A stretch of DNA of 64,000 nucleotides from Pseudomonas umsongensis (GCF_002236105.1 NZ_NIWU01000002.1:248001-312000), one strand, 5' to 3'. Shown: positions 1-10,000, numbered from the stretch's first letter. Notes: generated by a model from the sequence alone, not told the origin. A program made the numbers and translations.

Positions 1-678
1 CGCGGCCTGAACATGCCGGCGGCGCTGATGGCCGATGGTTTCTGGGCGTTCGTGATCAGCATCGTCGTGGCCATTGTCGCCATCGTGCTGATGACCCGCT
101 GGGCCAACAAGCGCTTTGAAGCCACGGGCGAGCCGTTCCACAAGTTCTGGGTTGGCCTGGCGTTGTTCCTGGCGATCCCGGCGCTGTGCGTGTTGATCTT
201 CGGTGCGCCAGTGCACTGGGAAATGCCCAAGCTGCAAGGCTTCAACTTCGTCGGCGGCTGGGTACTGATCCCGGAACTGCTGGCCTTGACCCTGGCGCTC
301 ACGGTGTACACCGCAGCGTTCATCGCCGAGATCGTGCGTTCGGGCATCAAGTCGGTCAGCCACGGCCAGACCGAAGCTGCGCATTCGCTCGGCCTGCGCA
401 ACGGTCCGACCCTGCGCAAGGTGATCATCCCGCAAGCCCTGCGCGTGATCATTCCGCCGCTGACCAGCCAATACCTGAACCTGGCGAAGAACTCCTCGCT
501 GGCGGCCGGTATCGGGTATCCGGAGATGGTCTCGCTGTTCGCAGGCACGGTGCTCAACCAGACCGGCCAGGCGATCGAGGTGATTGCCATCACCATGAGC
601 GTTTACCTGGCGATCAGTATCAGCATTTCCCTGCTGATGAACTGGTACAACAAGCGCATTGCGCTGATCGAGCGGTAA
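1..678 (+). CDS. aapQ: General L-amino-acid ABC transporter permease AapQ (5' end missing)
   Basis: This is the C-terminal 225 residues of an inner-membrane permease of the His/Glu/Gln/Arg/opine family. The reading frame is open to base 1, so the gene starts outside the window. An EAA loop (SHGQTEAAHSLGL at about residues 120-132 of the visible part) is followed by the IIPQALR segment that contacts the ATPase. Membrane segments flank it. The stop lies 10 bases before the next permease gene, and an ATP-binding gene follows, which is the aapJQMP order. With AapM it should form the channel for broad-range L-amino-acid uptake. The family is certain; the name rests on the pairing with a long AapM carrying its characteristic N-terminal region. 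Confidence 0.9.
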   Translation, partial: RGLNMPAALMADGFWAFVISIVVAIVAIVLMTRWANKRFEATGEPFHKFWVGLALFLAIPALCVLIFGAPVHWEMPKLQGFNFVGGWVLIPELLALTLALTVYTAAFIAEIVRSGIKSVSHGQTEAAHSLGLRNGPTLRKVIIPQALRVIIPPLTSQYLNLAKNSSLAAGIGYPEMVSLFAGTVLNQTGQAIEVIAITMSVYLAISISISLLMNWYNKRIALIER

Positions 679-688
679 GGAATAGCGC

Positions 689-1786
689 ATGAGTACTCAT
701 ACTTTCAAACCCGACATGCCACCGCCGGCCAAGGTCTTCGGCCCGATGGCGTGGATACGCGCGAACATGTTCTCCAGCTGGCTCAACACCCTGCTGACCT
801 TGTTCGCGTTCTACCTGATCTACCTGGTGATACCGCCGATCCTGAGCTGGGCAATCATCGATGCCAACTGGGTGGGCACCACCCGCGCCGACTGCACGAA
901 GGAGGGCGCCTGCTGGGTGTTCATCCAGCAGCGCTTCGGCCAGTTCATGTACGGCTATTACCCGCCGGAACTGCGCTGGCGCGTCGACCTGACGGTGTGG
1001 CTGGCGGTCATTGGCGTGGCACCGTTGTTCATCTCGCGCTTTCATCATAAAGCCGTGTATGGCCTGAGCTTCCTGGTGCTGTACCCGATCATTGCCTGGT
1101 GCCTGCTGCACGGCGGCGTCTTTGGCCTGACCCAAGTGGCGACCAGCCAATGGGGCGGCCTGATGCTGACCCTGGTGATCGCCACCGTCGGTATTGCCGG
1201 TGCGTTGCCCCTGGGGATTGTCCTGGCATTGGGCCGACGTTCGAACATGCCGGCAATTCGCGTGGTCTGCGTGACCTTCATCGAATTCTGGCGCGGCGTG
1301 CCGTTGATCACGGTGCTGTTCATGTCCTCGGTGATGCTGCCGTTGTTCCTGCCTGAAGGCATGAACTTCGACAAATTGCTGCGGGCGCTGATCGGCGTGA
1401 TCCTGTTCCAGTCGGCCTACGTGGCCGAAGTGGTGCGTGGCGGCCTGCAAGCGATCCCTAAAGGACAGTACGAAGCGGCCGCGGCAATGGGCCTGGGCTA
1501 CTGGCGCAGCATGGGCCTGGTGATTCTGCCGCAAGCCCTGAAGCTGGTGATCCCCGGCATCGTCAACACCTTCATCGCGCTGTTCAAGGACACGAGCCTG
1601 GTGATCATCATCGGCCTCTTCGACCTGCTCAACAGCGTCAAGCAAGCCGCCGCCGACCCGAAATGGCTGGGCATGGCCACTGAAGGCTATGTGTTCGCGG
1701 CCCTGGTGTTCTGGATTTTCTGTTTTGGTATGTCGCGCTATTCCATGCATCTGGAACGCAAGCTCGACACTGGCCACAAGCGTTAG
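689..1786 (+). CDS. aapM: General L-amino-acid ABC transporter permease AapM
   Basis: Inner-membrane permease of 365 residues and partner of AapQ. It has the long N-terminal extension usual for AapM: a membrane segment and a periplasmic stretch with two cysteines ([11 protein letters not shown]) come before the conserved permease domain. The EAA loop ([15 protein letters not shown]) is near residues 255-270 and is followed by ILPQALK. The ATG is preceded by AGGA at good spacing. The gene lies between aapQ and aapP in one operon, with 10-base gaps on both sides. Confidence 0.93.
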   Translation: MSTHTFKPDMPPPAKVFGPMAWIRANMFSSWLNTLLTLFAFYLIYLVIPPILSWAIIDANWVGTTRADCTKEGACWVFIQQRFGQFMYGYYPPELRWRVDLTVWLAVIGVAPLFISRFHHKAVYGLSFLVLYPIIAWCLLHGGVFGLTQVATSQWGGLMLTLVIATVGIAGALPLGIVLALGRRSNMPAIRVVCVTFIEFWRGVPLITVLFMSSVMLPLFLPEGMNFDKLLRALIGVILFQSAYVAEVVRGGLQAIPKGQYEAAAAMGLGYWRSMGLVILPQALKLVIPGIVNTFIALFKDTSLVIIIGLFDLLNSVKQAAADPKWLGMATEGYVFAALVFWIFCFGMSRYSMHLERKLDTGHKR

Positions 1787-1796
1787 GAGTTCTGTA

Positions 1797-2561
1797 ATGA
1801 GCGAAGCAATCAAGAAGCCTGTGAGCCCTGAAGGCATTATCCAGATGCAGGGCGTGAACAAGTGGTACGGTCAGTTCCACGTACTCAAGGACATCAACCT
1901 CAACGTCAAGCAGGGCGAGCGGATCGTCCTGTGCGGGCCGTCGGGTTCGGGCAAATCCACCACTATCCGCTGCCTCAATCGCCTGGAAGAACACCAGCAG
2001 GGCCGCATCGTGGTCGATGGCGTGGAACTGACCAACGACCTCAAGCAGATCGAAGCGATCCGTCGTGAAGTCGGCATGGTGTTCCAGCATTTCAACCTGT
2101 TCCCGCACCTGACCATCCTGCAGAACTGCACCCTGGCGCCAATGTGGGTGCGCAAGATGCCCAAGCGCAAGGCCGAGGAAATCGCCATGCATTACCTGGA
2201 GCGCGTGCGCATTCCGGAGCAGGCGCACAAGTACCCGGGGCAGCTGTCCGGCGGTCAGCAACAGCGCGTGGCGATTGCCCGTGCGCTGTGCATGAAGCCG
2301 AAAATCATGTTGTTCGACGAACCGACTTCGGCACTCGACCCCGAGATGGTGAAGGAGGTTCTGGATACCATGATCGGCCTGGCCGAAGACGGCATGACCA
2401 TGCTCTGCGTGACCCATGAAATGGGCTTTGCCCGCACCGTGGCCAATCGCGTGATCTTCATGGACAAGGGCGAAATCGTCGAGCAGGCGGCGCCGAACGA
2501 CTTCTTCGACAACCCGCAGAATGAACGCACCAAGCTGTTCCTGAGCCAGATCTTGCATTGA
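1797..2561 (+). CDS. aapP: General L-amino-acid ABC transporter ATP-binding protein AapP
   Basis: Cytoplasmic ATPase of 254 residues that powers AapQM. Walker A (GPSGSGKST) is near residue 47, the ABC signature [15 protein letters not shown] near 150 and Walker B ([14 protein letters not shown]) near 170, followed by the switch histidine in CVTHEMGFA. The open frame extends upstream into aapM, but the ATG at 1797, preceded by AGGAG and giving MSEAIKKPV, fits the family length and sits 10 bases after the aapM stop. It is the last gene of the operon. No clear terminator follows; the repeat block begins about 60 bases on. Confidence 0.95.
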   Translation: MSEAIKKPVSPEGIIQMQGVNKWYGQFHVLKDINLNVKQGERIVLCGPSGSGKSTTIRCLNRLEEHQQGRIVVDGVELTNDLKQIEAIRREVGMVFQHFNLFPHLTILQNCTLAPMWVRKMPKRKAEEIAMHYLERVRIPEQAHKYPGQLSGGQQQRVAIARALCMKPKIMLFDEPTSALDPEMVKEVLDTMIGLAEDGMTMLCVTHEMGFARTVANRVIFMDKGEIVEQAAPNDFFDNPQNERTKLFLSQILH

Positions 2562-3514
2562 TCTAGCCCAGGCCATAAAAAACCGGCCTCGGCAGTAATG
2601 CTGTTCTTTAGGTTGGTGGCATTTGGATTGGGTGTATATCCATTGCTGCGGTAACGGCGGCCTATGGTTTCGCTCTTACAGCGAGTCACTTGGAAGCACG
2701 GAACGCCGCCCGGCCCCAAGTAACCAAGGGCTCTTGCCCCTGGCGTTCGGTGCCTCGCTAATGCTCGGCATACCCTCGCTCCGGTCCTGCTCCGTGGGCC
2801 CGCCGCGATGGGCCATCCTTGGCCCAGCGCGGCTAAACCGGCATCCCTGCCGGTTTACCCACTGCGCAGAACCTCCACTCGGCCTCTCGATGGGGCAAGA
2901 AAATCAAAAGCGAAATCAAACGCAAAAGCGAGGCGGCCTTACAGCCGACCTGATCGGGAGCCGTACGTGTTCCTCCTGTAGGAGCCAGGCCTGCCGGCAA
3001 AGAACGATAACGCGGTACAACAGATACACCGCGGCGCCTGGTTCGCCGGCAAGTCGGATCGCCGCACCGCTGGCTCCTACAGGGGGCTGGGGGTATCCGC
3101 AAAGATCAGGTCGGCTGTAAGGCCGCCTCGCTTTGCTTTGGATTTGGGTGCCCCGTTAACCACGATGGCCGAACGCAGGCATTGCGCAGTGGGGAAACCG
3201 GCAGGACGCCGGTTTAGCCGCGCTGGGCCAGGGATGGCCCATCGCGGCGACCCACGGAGCAATGCCTTCGTTCTGGCATGCCGAGCCCTAGCGAGGCACC
3301 GAGTGGTGGGGCAAAGCCTTTTGGTTCCTTTTTGCTGGGCCGGCACTCCGGCGTTTGAAAAAGGGACTCGCCGTAAGGGCGAAACCATAAGCGGCCGTTA
3401 CCGCAGCAATGGATATCCCCCCAATCCAGTCCTTAAATACAACCCCATGCTTAAGTGAACAGCAGCTTTACGGACCAGGTCCGGGTTTTTAATCGCCATT
3501 CGTTCAAGTACGTC
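2562..3514. other. Gene-free stretch holding a large inverted duplication
   Basis: I see no real gene in these 950 bases. The open frames here are GC-rich, lack ribosome sites and are mirrored in the two repeat arms. The stretch holds two inverted copies of a repeat of roughly 320 bases around a short central repeat (entered separately). It separates the aap operon from the LysR gene, which is transcribed towards it. Confidence 0.8.
2626..3427. repeat. Large imperfect inverted repeat (two arms of about 320 bases)
   Basis: The left arm (about 2626-2960) and the right arm (about 3106-3427) are imperfect reverse complements. Both carry ATATCCATTGCTGCGGTAAC at the outer end, then CGGTGCCTCGCTA, CCGCGATGGGCCATCC, TGGCCCAGCGCGGCTAAACC and, at the inner end, GAGGCGGCCTTACAGCCGAC. 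The centre holds a pair of short TGTAGGAGCCAG-type repeats facing each other at 2978 and 3092. The arms resemble a dispersed Pseudomonas intergenic repeat that is often mis-annotated as short hypothetical proteins. This looks like two copies in opposite orientation rather than one palindrome, because they differ at many positions. Confidence 0.8.
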
Positions 3515-4483
3515 TCAGTTTGCCACTCGCGCCCCGGCGAGACTGCCGCTCAATTCATACGCCGCCAATTCCGCCTGATGCGCCGCCAACAACTCCGGCA
3601 ACGACCCGCGCAGGTACTCCACCCAAGTCTTGATCTTCGCATCCAGGTACTGCCGCGACGGATAGATCGCGTACAGGTTCAGCTCCTGCGAGCGGTACTT
3701 GGGCATCACCCGCACCAGCGTGCCGTTACGCAAACCGTCGATCGCGGCGTACAGCGGCAGTACACCAATGCCCATGCCACTGGTGATCGCGGTTTTCATC
3801 GCATCGGCTGAGTTCACCAGGAACGGCGAGCTGTTGATGGTGACCATTTCCTGCCCGTCGGGACCGTCGAAGGCCCATTTTTCCAGGGGGATGACCGGGC
3901 TCACCAGGCGCAGGCACGCGTGGTTCAGCAGGTCGCTGGGTTTTTGCGCGCAACCGTTGGCTTTAACGTAGGCCGGCGACGCGCAAACGATGCTGTAGGT
4001 GATTCCCAGGCGCTGGGAAACGAAGCCCGAATCCGGCAGTTCGCTGGCGAGCACGATGGACACGTCGTAGCCCTCGTCCAGCAGGTCCGGCACGCGGTTG
4101 GCCATGGTCAGGTCGAAGGTCACGTCCGGGTGGGTCTTGCGATAGCGGGCGATGGCGTCGATCACGAAGTGCTGGCCGATGCCGGTCATGGTGTGCACCT
4201 TGAGCTGCCCGGCCGGGCGCGCGTGGGCATCGCTGGCTTCGGCTTCGGCTTCTTCCACGTACGTCAAAATCTGCTCACAGCGCAGCAAATAGCGCTTGCC
4301 GGCTTCCGTCAGGGCGATGCGTCGTGTCGTTCGGTTGAGCAGACGGGTTTGCAGGTGGGCTTCCAGGTTGGAGACCGCGCGCGAGACGTTGGCCGTGGTG
4401 GTGTCCAGTTGCACCGCGGCGGCGGTGAAGCTGCCGGCCTCGGCCACGTAACTGAAGGCGCGCATGTTTTGCAATGTGTCCAT
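3515..4483 (-). CDS. LysR-family transcriptional regulator
   Basis: A 322-residue LysR-type regulator. The winged helix-turn-helix occupies residues 1-60 (SFTAAAVQLDTTTANVSRAV) and a substrate-binding-type effector domain follows from about residue 90 to 300. It belongs to the CrgA-like group in which residues after the helix-turn-helix read RRIALTEAGKRYL. It is divergent from the efflux operon that starts at 4665, which by the usual LysR arrangement is its likely target, probably induced by an aromatic acid or a similar toxic substrate. The substrate is unknown. Confidence 0.88.
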   Translation of the reverse strand: MDTLQNMRAFSYVAEAGSFTAAAVQLDTTTANVSRAVSNLEAHLQTRLLNRTTRRIALTEAGKRYLLRCEQILTYVEEAEAEASDAHARPAGQLKVHTMTGIGQHFVIDAIARYRKTHPDVTFDLTMANRVPDLLDEGYDVSIVLASELPDSGFVSQRLGITYSIVCASPAYVKANGCAQKPSDLLNHACLRLVSPVIPLEKWAFDGPDGQEMVTINSSPFLVNSADAMKTAITSGMGIGVLPLYAAIDGLRNGTLVRVMPKYRSQELNLYAIYPSRQYLDAKIKTWVEYLRGSLPELLAAHQAELAAYELSGSLAGARVAN

Positions 4484-4664
4484 GGGGTGCTCTCGGGTTC
4501 GATGGCAAATTGTGACACGAAGTTTCAGGGGCGGAGACCCCTACAAAGGGATTATCGCGTTAACGGTAACAAAGATTCACAGGAATCCCAGCTTATCGCG
4601 TTGAAAACCCACCCCTAGAATTGCGCTGTCCCTCCTATGTTCCCCACCTCAGGAATTTTCAGCA

Positions 4665-6164
4665 GTGCCGCGTCGCATCAGCAGAGCGCTTCAACCCCTC
4701 AGTATTCTGGCTTTAACCCTGGTAATCAGCGGCTGCATCGGAACCGGAGGTATCGCCCCGCAGGGCAAGGCGCTGGAGGCTGATTCGCTGGCCACCGACG
4801 AAGCCATCCAGAGCGCCGCGCAGGATGCGCATTGGCCCACCGCTCAATGGTGGCAGGCTTATGGCGATCCGCAACTGAATCGCTGGATCGACCTCGCCGT
4901 GCAAGGCAGCCCGACCATGGCCATGGCCGCCGCGCGGGTGCGTCAGGCCAATTCCATCGCCGGTGTGGCCGAGTCGGCCGAGTCGTTGCAGATCAACGGC
5001 CAATCCACCCTCAAGCGCCACAACTGGCCCACCGATCAGTTCTACGGCCCCGGCGATCTGGCCAACAGCACGACCTGGGACAACAACGCCGCGCTGGGCT
5101 TCAGTTACGCCCTCGACCTCTGGGGTCGTGAAAGCAATGCCACCGAGCGCGCCGTGGACATGGCCCACATGACCGTCGCCGAAGCGCGTCAGGCGCAGCT
5201 CGAATTACAGAACAACATCGTGCGCGTCTACATCGAGCTCTCGTTGCATTACGCGCAGCGGGACATCGTCGAAGCGACATTGAAGCAACAACAGCAAATC
5301 CTGGATCTGGCGCACAAGCGCCTGAACGGCGGCATCGGGACCCATTTCGAAGTCAGCCAGGCCGAGACGCCCCTGCCGGAAACCCATCGCCAGATCGATG
5401 CACTGGACGAGGAAATCGCCCTGAGCCGTAACCAACTGGCCGCACTCGCAGGCTTTGGGCCGGGGCAGGGGGCGCAATTGCAACGGCCGACCCTGTCACT
5501 GGGTGCAGCGCTCAAACTGCCGTCGTCGTTGCCGGCGCAGTTGCTCGGGCAACGTCCGGACGTTGTCGCCAGCCGCTGGCAAGTGGCGGCGCAAGCACGG
5601 GGCATCGACGTGGCGCATGCAGGCTTCTATCCCAACGTCGATCTGGTCGGCAGCCTGGGCTACATGGCCACCGGTGGCGGGGCGCTGGAGTTCCTGACCG
5701 GCAGGAAGCTCAACTACAGCGTCGGCCCGGCGATATCCCTGCCGATCTTCGACGGCGGCCGTTTGCGCGCGGAGCTGGGCGAGGCTTCGGCGGGTTATGA
5801 CATTGCCGTGGCCAAGTACAACCAGACCCTGGTCAATGCCCTGAAGAACATCTCTGACCAGTTGATTCGTCGCGAGTCCATGGACAAGCAGCAGGCCTTC
5901 GCCGCCGAGTCGGTTGCCACTGCACAGAGAACCTATGACATCGCGACGATCGCTTATCAGCGCGGGCTCACCGATTACCTCAACGTGCTCAATGCGCAGA
6001 CGCTGTTGTTCAAGCAGCAGCAGGTGCAGCAGCAGGTGCAGGCAGCGCGCCTCAGCGCCCATGCCGAGTTGGTGACGGCGTTGGGCGGCGGGCTCGGTGC
6101 AGGCAACGATGTGCCGAAAGACAGCCAGACCGCTGCACCGAAAACCCCGGTCCTTTTGCGTTGA
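4665..6164 (+). CDS. Outer-membrane efflux lipoprotein (NodT/OprM type)
   Basis: Outer-membrane channel of 499 residues, TolC superfamily. The N-terminus is a lipoprotein signal with lipobox LVISGC (Cys24). Two outer-membrane efflux repeats follow, with typical text such as WWQAYGDPQLNRWIDLA near residue 60 and LGQRPDVVASRW near 300. Translation starts at a GTG at 4665, with AGGA ten bases upstream; no better ATG exists. It leads an efflux set with a FUSC inner-membrane pump and an HlyD adaptor, so it should be the exit duct of a three-part pump. A REP doublet separates it from the pump gene. Confidence 0.9.
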   Translation: MPRRISRALQPLSILALTLVISGCIGTGGIAPQGKALEADSLATDEAIQSAAQDAHWPTAQWWQAYGDPQLNRWIDLAVQGSPTMAMAAARVRQANSIAGVAESAESLQINGQSTLKRHNWPTDQFYGPGDLANSTTWDNNAALGFSYALDLWGRESNATERAVDMAHMTVAEARQAQLELQNNIVRVYIELSLHYAQRDIVEATLKQQQQILDLAHKRLNGGIGTHFEVSQAETPLPETHRQIDALDEEIALSRNQLAALAGFGPGQGAQLQRPTLSLGAALKLPSSLPAQLLGQRPDVVASRWQVAAQARGIDVAHAGFYPNVDLVGSLGYMATGGGALEFLTGRKLNYSVGPAISLPIFDGGRLRAELGEASAGYDIAVAKYNQTLVNALKNISDQLIRRESMDKQQAFAAESVATAQRTYDIATIAYQRGLTDYLNVLNAQTLLFKQQQVQQQVQAARLSAHAELVTALGGGLGAGNDVPKDSQTAAPKTPVLLR

Positions 6165-6177
6165 ACATAACCCCAGT

Positions 6178-6265
6178 GGGAGCGAGCCTGCTCGCGAAGA
6201 GGCCTTGTCAGTCAAAGAAGTTGTCGCCTGACACACCGCTTTCGCGAGCAGGCTCGCTCCCACAG
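6178..6265. repeat. REP doublet
   Basis: Two inverted copies of a REP sequence (GTGGGAGCGAGCCTGCTCGC and its complement) enclose about 38 bases. It lies between the channel and pump genes of the efflux operon and could form a strong RNA hairpin that stabilises or attenuates the transcript. Confidence 0.92.
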
Positions 6266-6303
6266 GTACTGAGTCTGACCTTTTATCCAATGAGCAGGAT
6301 CTG

Positions 6304-8496
6304 ATGACGCCCTTGCCCGCACCCTTGCGCTGGCTGTGCTCCCTTGAATGGCGCCGGGGTTTCTTCGACTGGGCACGCAGCGACGGCGTGACCTGGGTCT
6401 ACATTTTCAAGGTATTGATCGCAGCCTTCCTGACCCTGTGGCTGGCCATGCGCCTGGAATTGCCGCAGCCGCGAACGGCGATGATCACCGTGTTCATCGT
6501 CATGCAGCCGCAAAGCGGCCAGGTGTTCGCCAAGAGTTTCTATCGCTTTCTGGGCACCTTGGCCGGTTCGACGGTGATGGTGGCGTTGATCGCCCTGTTT
6601 GCGCAGAACACCGAACTGTTCCTCGGTTCGCTGGCGATCTGGGTGGGTATCTGCTCGGCCGGCGCGGCGCGTTGCCGCAACTTCCGCGCCTACGGCTTTG
6701 TGTTGGCCGGCTACACCGCCGCGATGGTCGGGTTGCCAGCGCTGGCCCATCCAGACGGTGCGTTCATGGCGGCGGTCTGGCGGGTGCTGGAAATCTCCCT
6801 GGGGATTCTCTGCGCGACCCTGGTCAGCGCCGCGATCTTGCCGCAAACCGCCAGTGCCGCGATGCGCAATGCCTTGTATCAGCGCTTCGGGGTATTTGCC
6901 CTGTTCGTCACCGATGGTTTGCGCGGTCGCAGTCAGCGCGAGGCCTTCGAGGCCGGTAACGTGCGCTTCATCGCCGAAGCGGTGGGCCTGGAAGGGCTGC
7001 GCAGCGTCACCGTGTTCGAAGACCCGCACATGCGTCGGCGCAACGGTCGGCTCAGCCGCTTGAACAGCGAGTTCATGGGGATCACCACGCGTTTCAACGC
7101 CTTGCACCAGTTGCTCGAACGCCTGCGCAGCAGTGACACCGATCACGCCGTGGCGGCCATCAAACCAGGCTTGCAAGACCTCGCCGAACTGCTCGATGGC
7201 TTTAGCGGCCGTGCGCTGACCAGTGCCGACGCGGCGCGCCTGGTCACGGCGCTGACAGCCTACAAGGCCGGTTTGCCGGCGCGGGTACGAAGCCTGCGCG
7301 CGATCTTCCAGGAGGGCGGTCCGAGCGATGCCGAACTGCTGGACTTCCACACGGCGTACGAATTGCTCTATCGCTTCGTCGACGACTTGCACAGTTATGC
7401 ACAGACCCACGCATCCCTGGCCGATCACAGCCATGAACGCGAGCGCTGGGACGAACCGTTCACACCGCAAACCAACTGGCTGGTGTCGGCCGCCTCGGGG
7501 ATTCGGGCCGCATTCATCCTGGTGGTGCTGGGCAGTTATTGGGTGGCGACGGCATGGCCGAGCGGGGCGACCATGACATTGATCGCCGCCGCCACCGTCG
7601 GCTTGTCCGCCGCCACGCCGAACCCCAAGCGCATGGCGTTCCAGATGGCCTGCGGGACGTTTCTCGGGGCGCTGATCGGTTTCGTCGAGATGTTTTTTAT
7701 CTTCCCCTGGATCGACGGCTTCCCGTTGCTGTGTGTGATGCTCGCACCGGTGATCGTGCTCGGTTCATTCCTGAGCTCGCGGCCGCAATATGCCGGTGTC
7801 GGCCTCGGCTTGCTGATCTTCTTCAGCACCGGTTCGGTGCCGGACAACCTCACGGTCTACAACCCGTACACCTTCATCAACGACTACATCGCCATGGTGC
7901 TTGGCATGCTGGTGTGCGCGGCGGCCGGCGCGATCATTCTGCCGCCGAACAGTCGCTGGCTGTGGCGGCGCCTGGAGCAGGACTTGCGTGGCCAGGTGGT
8001 CTACGCCATCAGCGGCAAGCTCAAGGGGCTGGCGTCGCGTTTCGAAAGCCGCACCCGCGACCTGGTGCATCAGGCCTACGGCTTCGCGGCGGGGCAGCCA
8101 CAGGTCCAGCGCGATCTGCTGCGCTGGATGTTCGTGGTACTGGAGGTCGGGCACGCCATCATCGAGTTGCGCAAGGAGCAGGCGATCCTGCCGGTGCATC
8201 CGGCGTACGCCGAGTCCCAGCCATGGCGCCAGTCGATCCGTGTGATGGGCCGTTCGCTGGTGCGGCTGTTCCTGCAACCGGGCCAGAGCAATCTGGAGCG
8301 CGCCCTGATCGCCGTCGATCACGCCATCAGCCGCGTACAAGCTACCGACGAACCCTTTGCCCCGCACTTCGACACGTCGGCGCTGCGCCGGGTCAAGAGC
8401 TACCTGCACTTTATCCGCACCTCGTTGCTCGACCCGCAATCACCGCTCACCGCCTACGCCAATACCAAGCCCAAAGGACTTGAACATGCCTCGTGA
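6304..8496 (+). CDS. FUSC/AaeB-family aromatic-acid efflux pump
   Basis: Inner-membrane protein of 730 residues with the two-half architecture of the fusaric acid resistance/AaeB family: a hydrophobic block at about residues 30-180, a long cytoplasmic region, then a second block at about 395-545. Family text such as AMITVFIVMQPQSGQVFAKS is present near residue 60. These pumps export aromatic carboxylic acids together with an HlyD adaptor. The 3' end overlaps the DUF1656 gene by 11 bases, so the genes are translationally linked. The substrate cannot be told from sequence. Confidence 0.92.
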   Translation: MTPLPAPLRWLCSLEWRRGFFDWARSDGVTWVYIFKVLIAAFLTLWLAMRLELPQPRTAMITVFIVMQPQSGQVFAKSFYRFLGTLAGSTVMVALIALFAQNTELFLGSLAIWVGICSAGAARCRNFRAYGFVLAGYTAAMVGLPALAHPDGAFMAAVWRVLEISLGILCATLVSAAILPQTASAAMRNALYQRFGVFALFVTDGLRGRSQREAFEAGNVRFIAEAVGLEGLRSVTVFEDPHMRRRNGRLSRLNSEFMGITTRFNALHQLLERLRSSDTDHAVAAIKPGLQDLAELLDGFSGRALTSADAARLVTALTAYKAGLPARVRSLRAIFQEGGPSDAELLDFHTAYELLYRFVDDLHSYAQTHASLADHSHERERWDEPFTPQTNWLVSAASGIRAAFILVVLGSYWVATAWPSGATMTLIAAATVGLSAATPNPKRMAFQMACGTFLGALIGFVEMFFIFPWIDGFPLLCVMLAPVIVLGSFLSSRPQYAGVGLGLLIFFSTGSVPDNLTVYNPYTFINDYIAMVLGMLVCAAAGAIILPPNSRWLWRRLEQDLRGQVVYAISGKLKGLASRFESRTRDLVHQAYGFAAGQPQVQRDLLRWMFVVLEVGHAIIELRKEQAILPVHPAYAESQPWRQSIRVMGRSLVRLFLQPGQSNLERALIAVDHAISRVQATDEPFAPHFDTSALRRVKSYLHFIRTSLLDPQSPLTAYANTKPKGLEHAS

Positions 8497-8686
8497 AATC
8501 GCCTTCCACGGCGTGTACATGCCGACCATGACCCTGATGTTTTTCATCGCGGCGGCGTTGGCCTGGGCACTGGACCGATTTTTGTCCGGCTTCGACCTGT
8601 ACCGCTTCTTCTGGCACCCGGCGCTGCTGCGCCTGAGCCTCTTTACCTGTCTGTTCGGCGCCCTGGCGCTGACTGTCTACCGTTGA
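8486..8686 (+). CDS. DUF1656 small membrane protein (AaeX-like)
   Basis: A 66-residue protein with two hydrophobic segments (about residues 12-30 and 45-63) and the family start MPREIAFHGVYMP. AaeX-type proteins are almost always encoded between the FUSC pump and the HlyD adaptor, as here. The ATG at 8486 lies inside the end of the pump gene and is preceded by AAAGGA at good spacing, so longer versions of this frame are not needed. Its exact role in the pump is not known. Confidence 0.9.
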   Translation: MPREIAFHGVYMPTMTLMFFIAAALAWALDRFLSGFDLYRFFWHPALLRLSLFTCLFGALALTVYR

Positions 8687-8710
8687 CTCTCTACCACTGA
8701 GAATGCCCTG

Positions 8711-9565
8711 ATGAAAAAGCTTTTCAGCCTACTCGCGACCTTGTTGGTGCTGGCCCTCGCGATAGGGATCGGTCGCTCCCTGTGGGAGCACTACATGAAC
8801 ACCCCCTGGACCCGCGATGGCCGGGTGCGCGCCGACATCATCAACGTTGCCGCCGATGTCACGGGCGAAGTAGTGAACGTGCCCGTGCGCGATAACCAGT
8901 TGGTGAAGAAGGGCGACTTGCTGATGCAGATCGACCCCGAGCACTACCGCCTCGCGGTCAAGCAGGCGCAGTCATTGGTGGCGTCGCGCAAGGCCACCTG
9001 GGAGATGCGCAAGGTCAATGCCCATCGCCGCGCCGATATGGACAACCTGGTGATCTCCAGGGAAAACCGCGACGACGCCAGCAACCTCGCCGACTCGGCC
9101 CTGGCCGACTACCAGCACGCCCAGGCCCAACTGGAAGCCGCCGAACTCAACCTCAAGCGCACTGAAGTGCGTGCAGCCGTCGACGGCTACGTGACCAACC
9201 TGAATGTGCATCGCGGCGATTACGCGCGCATCGGCGAAGCGAAGATGGCCGTGGTCGACATGAACTCGTTCTGGGTCTACGGCTTCTTCGAAGAAACCAA
9301 ACTGCCCCACGTGCGCGTGGGCGATAAGGCCGACATGCAACTGATGAGCGGTGAAGTGCTCAAGGGCCATGTGGAAAGCATCTCGCGAGGCATCTACGAC
9401 CGCGACAATCCGGAAAGTCGCGAGCTGGTTGCCGACGTGAATCCGACCTTCAACTGGGTGCGCCTGGCGCAGCGCGTGCCGGTGCGGATTCACATCGATG
9501 AAGTGCCGGAGGGCGTGCTGTTGGCGGCGGGGATTACCTGTACGGTGGTTGTCAACGCATTGTAG
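8711..9565 (+). CDS. HlyD-family periplasmic adaptor of the efflux pump
   Basis: Membrane-fusion protein of 284 residues, close in layout to AaeA. An N-terminal membrane anchor (residues 4-24) is followed by a barrel-sandwich half (VAADVTGEVVNVPVRDNQLV, about 50-70), a short alpha-hairpin, the second half (AVDGYVTNLNVHRGDY) and a beta-barrel domain (DMNSFWVYGFFEETKL). It should connect the FUSC pump to the outer-membrane lipoprotein encoded at 4665. It is the last gene of the operon; the next gene is convergent and only 3 bases away. Confidence 0.92.
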   Translation: MKKLFSLLATLLVLALAIGIGRSLWEHYMNTPWTRDGRVRADIINVAADVTGEVVNVPVRDNQLVKKGDLLMQIDPEHYRLAVKQAQSLVASRKATWEMRKVNAHRRADMDNLVISRENRDDASNLADSALADYQHAQAQLEAAELNLKRTEVRAAVDGYVTNLNVHRGDYARIGEAKMAVVDMNSFWVYGFFEETKLPHVRVGDKADMQLMSGEVLKGHVESISRGIYDRDNPESRELVADVNPTFNWVRLAQRVPVRIHIDEVPEGVLLAAGITCTVVVNAL

Positions 9566-9568
9566 GTT

Positions 9569-9958
9569 TCAACAAAACGTCTCATGCAGATGCCGCCAAA
9601 GAATCTTGCCTTCTACCTTCTCGAACACCACGGTCGAGCGGCGATCGGAATGCAGGCCGGTGGCATCGGTCTGTTGTTCTCGGTAACTCACGGTTGCGCC
9701 GCCGTTGTGCAAGGCAATGCCGCTCAACTCGCCAAGTTCGATGCGCAACCCAAGCTTCTTGCCTGCGGCCATCAGGAACAACTCGTTCAACGCATCGAAA
9801 TCCAGCACCCGGCCCAACGGCGAGACCATGGAAAACTGTGGCGAAAAACGCCTTAGTAATTGTTCGAGTTCGGCCGGGTCGCGTTCCTTGGCCAGCCATT
9901 GTTCGATGGCGACGTGCGCCTGGATCACTTCGTCGAAGTATTCGTTGTAGTCGGTCAT
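9569..9958 (-). CDS. SnoaL/NTF2-like protein (DUF4440 type)
   Basis: A 129-residue protein with the pattern of a small NTF2-like fold: an N-terminal helix region (FDEVIQAHVAIEQWLAKERD), a SPQFSMVSPLGRVLDFDAL segment and a C-terminal strand block ending WRHLHETFC. Many such proteins are annotated as DUF4440. Some are isomerases or dehydratases and many have no known activity. It is transcribed alone, convergent with the efflux operon. The family call is by overall pattern only. Confidence 0.6.
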   Translation of the reverse strand: MTDYNEYFDEVIQAHVAIEQWLAKERDPAELEQLLRRFSPQFSMVSPLGRVLDFDALNELFLMAAGKKLGLRIELGELSGIALHNGGATVSYREQQTDATGLHSDRRSTVVFEKVEGKILWRHLHETFC

Positions 9959-10000
9959 GTTGTTGAGTCCTGAAAATTCTGCAGCGACTATTCTGACGTC

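Noticed and set aside
2623..3458. Several frames that could encode small proteins in the repeat block
   Set aside because: They coincide with the two inverted repeat arms, mirror each other and lack ribosome sites.
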